Assembly: GCA_902801325.1 (NCBI GenBank) | Contig: CADCHQ010000006.1 | Coordinates: 124,001 to 188,000, forward strand | Reading direction: 5' to 3' | Length of the DNA: 64,000 nucleotides | Origin: an uncultured Bacteroidales bacterium | Lineage (GTDB): Bacteria > Bacteroidota > Bacteroidia > Bacteroidales > Bacteroidaceae | Part shown: positions 61,815-64,000 of the stretch, one piece after another | How positions within the stretch are numbered: the stretch's first letter is position 1 | Layout of the letters: the number at the start of each line of letters is the position of its first letter | Position numbers and translations under genes: made by a program | Notes under the pieces: generated by a model | Database searches by the model: none | Seen by the model: only the letters and a program-made list of their open reading frames with translations | Told to the model about the DNA's origin: nothing

Positions 61815-62564
61815 GTGGATTACGAACTGATAACCATATTAGGCCCTACGGCAAGCGGAAAGACGGACTTAGCCGCTCACCTCTGTCACAGGATTGGAGG
61901 CGAGGTGATTAGTGCCGACAGCCGTATGGTGTATCGGGGGATGACGATTGGGACGGGCAAGGACTTGGACGACTACGTCGTCGAAGGCGAACAGATTCCG
62001 TATCATGTCATCGATATTGCCGATGCGGGTTACCGGTTCAATGTCTACGAATTCCAGTGTGCTTTCCAGAATGCCTTTATGGACATCACGGCTCGTGGCA
62101 AGTTTCCCGTCATGTGTGGCGGAACGGGTTTGTACATCGAATCGGTGTTGAAGAGTTTCGAACTGGGACCTGTACGCTTTCCAGACCGCAAGAGCCTAAA
62201 CATCGGAGTAAGGATTGACCGCAATCTGCGCCGAGAGAAGATTACACGCAGGCTCAAGGAACGACTGGAAAACGGAATGGTGGAGGAAGTGAGGGAATTG
62301 CTCAAACACGTTTCGGCCGAACGTCTCATTCGCTATGGACTTGAATACAAATACGTTACCTTGTATTGTACAGGAGATTTGTCATACGACGAGATGTTCC
62401 GGCAACTGGAGATTGCTATTCATCAGTTTGCCAAACGGCAGATGACGTGGTTCAGAGGCATGGAGGAAAGACGAGGCATCCCCATCCACTGGATTGATGC
62501 CACACTGCCTATGGAAGATAAAATACAAGAAATATTGAAGACCCTCTCCCAACCTCTCCCTTGA
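61815..62564 (+). CDS. tRNA dimethylallyltransferase family (MiaA-like), shortened
   Basis: 249 residues; MiaA proteins of about 300 residues add a dimethylallyl group to A37 of tRNAs. P-loop G-P-T-A-S-G-K-T at 10-17, S-A-D-S-R-M-V-Y-R, C-G-G-T-G-L-Y. After about residue 115 the sequence jumps from E-L-G-P-V to the R-R-E-K-I-T-R-R-L-K-E-R-L region, skipping some 55-60 residues that form much of the tRNA-clasping insert. The end (K-R-Q-M-T-W-F-R-G-M) is intact. The start is a GTG. An in-frame deletion is likely; activity is uncertain. The last residues run into a palindromic element. Confidence 0.85.
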   Translation: MDYELITILGPTASGKTDLAAHLCHRIGGEVISADSRMVYRGMTIGTGKDLDDYVVEGEQIPYHVIDIADAGYRFNVYEFQCAFQNAFMDITARGKFPVMCGGTGLYIESVLKSFELGPVRFPDRKSLNIGVRIDRNLRREKITRRLKERLENGMVEEVRELLKHVSAERLIRYGLEYKYVTLYCTGDLSYDEMFRQLEIAIHQFAKRQMTWFRGMEERRGIPIHWIDATLPMEDKIQEILKTLSQPLP

Positions 62565-62576
62565 AGGGCGAGGAGT
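62541..62576. repeat. CT/AG-rich palindromic element overlapping the 3' end of the miaA-like gene
   Basis: CCCTCTCCCAACCTCTCCC then GAAGGGCGAGGAG; its first part codes for T-L-S-Q-P-L-P at the C-terminus. Confidence 0.6.
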
Positions 62577-62605
62577 ATTTAGGGATAAGGGAATAAAGAT
62601 AACAG

Positions 62606-63586
62606 ATGGAAAACAATACTATGAAAGAGGCAAGCGTAGATACTCCCCTTGTTAACAACAAAGAGGGGACGGGGGTGAGTTCCCGTTGGGGAATAATCTA
62701 TAGCCCTAAGAGCGGTGTACTGCGCACTCACAAACGTTGGGAGAAGATACGCCGATATCTTAACGAACAGGGCATCGAATACGACTTTGTGCAGAGTGAA
62801 GGTAATGGTTCTGAGGAACGTCTGGGGGCTATGCTGGCAAAGAACGGATACACTACCATCGTTGTCGTAGGAGGCGATGGAGCGCTGAATCGCACCTTGC
62901 AAGGCATTCTGTCCGTCGAACCTGAAATATGGAAGGACATCACCCTTGCCATCATTCCCAACGGACACGGCAACGACTACGCCAAGTTCTGGGAAATCGA
63001 TGAAGACGACCCCATCGCAGCTGTCGATGTTGTCATTCGGCGTCGCGTAAGGAAGGTGGACCTGGGCATCCTCACCAGCAACGAACAGAAATACTTCTTC
63101 CTCAACTGCCTCAACGTGGGTCTCGTGGCCAGCATCATGGACATCAAGCACAAGACCTATCGCTTCTGGGGCATGTCGTCGCTGAGCTATCTGAGCAGTT
63201 TCCTTATCATGCTTTTCCACCGCATGGAGCACAAAGCTCGCTTCTCCGTCAACCACGAGACGATAGAAGGCCATTTCATGAACATCTGCATTGGCAATGC
63301 CCACGCCTATGGCCTCACACCCAATGCCGTACCCTATAACGGCATGCTCGACGTGACCACTGTCTCCCACCCTGCCATCTCACAACTGGTGGCTGGGATG
63401 TACATGCTCGTCACAGGCAAGTTCCTCACTCATCGCAACGTGCGCCCCTACCGCTCGCGCCAGAAGATTCACTTCGAAGAGATTGGCAAGTCGTGTGTTA
63501 GTCTCGACGGACAAGTGATTCCAAACTTGCAATACCCATTCGACGTCGTTGTTCGGCAGGAGCAAATCAACTTCATTATTCCCTAA
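62606..63586 (+). CDS. Diacylglycerol kinase family lipid kinase
   Basis: 326 residues. The DAGKc domain has V-V-G-G-D-G-A-L-N (about 90-98) and I-P-N-G-H-G-N-D-Y near 115; the C-terminal beta domain has S-L-D-G-Q-V-I near 300. It probably phosphorylates a lipid such as diacylglycerol or a sphingoid base; the substrate is not known. The first 28 residues are atypical and partly coded by a CT/AG palindromic sequence (62641-62680). Relatives start near the W-G-I-I-Y-S-P-K-S-G stretch. Confidence 0.9.
   Translation: MENNTMKEASVDTPLVNNKEGTGVSSRWGIIYSPKSGVLRTHKRWEKIRRYLNEQGIEYDFVQSEGNGSEERLGAMLAKNGYTTIVVVGGDGALNRTLQGILSVEPEIWKDITLAIIPNGHGNDYAKFWEIDEDDPIAAVDVVIRRRVRKVDLGILTSNEQKYFFLNCLNVGLVASIMDIKHKTYRFWGMSSLSYLSSFLIMLFHRMEHKARFSVNHETIEGHFMNICIGNAHAYGLTPNAVPYNGMLDVTTVSHPAISQLVAGMYMLVTGKFLTHRNVRPYRSRQKIHFEEIGKSCVSLDGQVIPNLQYPFDVVVRQEQINFIIP
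62641..62680. repeat. CT/AG-rich palindromic sequence inside the kinase gene
   Basis: ACTCCCCTTGTTAAC then AAGAGGGGACGGGGG; similar to the reverse complement of 63610-63650, here in frame. Confidence 0.55.
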
Positions 63587-63609
63587 TATACCTTATTATA
63601 TATAAATAA

Positions 63610-63655
63610 GACTCTCCCCCCGCCCCTCTCTGTTAGCGAGGGGAGTAGTCACGGG
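63610..63655. repeat. CT/AG-rich palindromic element
   Basis: CTCCCCCCGCCCCTCTCT then AGCGAGGGGAGTAG; between convergent genes. Confidence 0.6.
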
Positions 63656-63680
63656 AAGTAATTAAATTGAGAATGAAATA

Positions 63681-63715
63681 AAAAAGTCAGGGGTGTCACG
63701 CTTGTGGCACCCCTG
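63681..63715 (-). terminator. Terminator of gapA
   Basis: Minus strand CAGGGGTG / CACCCCTG stem followed by ACTTTTTT. Confidence 0.88.
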
Positions 63716-63740
63716 CTTGTCAATGGCTTGTCTGTAGCTA

Positions 63741-64000
<260 letters not shown>

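Overview
The window is chromosomal DNA from a Bacteroidales bacterium, most likely a Prevotella-type member of the Bacteroidota. Three things point there. Many genes are preceded by the Bacteroidota -7 box TAnnTTTG, often with TTTG 20 bp upstream, and Shine-Dalgarno sequences are missing. Several families are typical of the phylum (DUF4494, GGGtGRT protein, DUF4369-thioredoxin lipoproteins, HU-like/SPOR protein, PPi-dependent phosphofructokinase, GH57/GT/debranching cluster). Gene order such as lon-tgt-lptG-like and recF-dciA-like is also typical. I see no phage, plasmid, IS element or CRISPR array; the coding content is mainly core and metabolic.

Layout. 1-3.1 kb: sugar porter (cut by the window edge) divergent from an AraC regulator, then a block of 21-22 bp tandem repeats and trmN6. 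3.2-9.5 kb: lon, tgt, an LptF/G-type permease and a DEAD-box helicase. 9.6-18.4 kb: rfbC, HU-like/SPOR protein, FHA protein, GH16 enzyme, DUF1294, Nudix hydrolase, FadL-like porin, a bizarre Trp/Tyr-rich secreted protein, prmA and a GH25 lysozyme. 18.4-28.3 kb: PPi-PFK, small conserved proteins, acyltransferase, amidase/golvesin-like protein, YgiQ radical SAM protein, DUF4494 and the YggS PLP protein. 28.5-33.4 kb: two tandem acyl-CoA ligases and a GH28 pectinase. 33.6-40.5 kb: rubrerythrin, tRNA-Gly(CCC), nadE, HU, aldose epimerase, rarA and a glycosyltransferase. 40.7-48.7 kb: glnS, TPR proteins, ribH, recF, dciA-like, a TlpA-like protein and 5-formyl-THF cyclo-ligase. 48.7-55.6 kb: metH, smpB, a DMP19-like protein, an Fe-S scaffold-like protein with its GGGtGRT partner, and a second TlpA-like lipoprotein. 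55.7-60.7 kb: glycogen cluster (GH57-like protein, glycosyltransferase, debranching enzyme). 60.8-64 kb: Crp/Fnr regulator, a shortened MiaA, a diacylglycerol-kinase-family protein and the 3' end of gapA.

Genes that appear to work together: debranching enzyme, glycosyltransferase and GH57 (storage glucan); metH with 5-formyl-THF cyclo-ligase (folate one-carbon pool); recF with the DciA-like protein (replication and repair); the Fe-S scaffold-like protein with the GGGtGRT protein; and GH16, GH28, the sugar porter and the aldose epimerase as parts of a glycan-using lifestyle.

The most unusual layer is the repeat architecture. (i) Arrays with a 22-bp period lie at the 3' ends of genes at four loci. 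(ii) CT/AG-rich palindromic elements lie between genes and also, in frame, inside lptG-like, metH and the diacylglycerol-kinase-like gene. (iii) One promoter spacer sequence is shared by four unrelated genes. Among proteins, the GH57-like protein appears to have lost both catalytic residues and carries a histone-H1-like tail; Tgt lacks its zinc-binding cysteines; and MiaA has an internal deletion. All comparisons were made by eye from memory of the families, without database searches.
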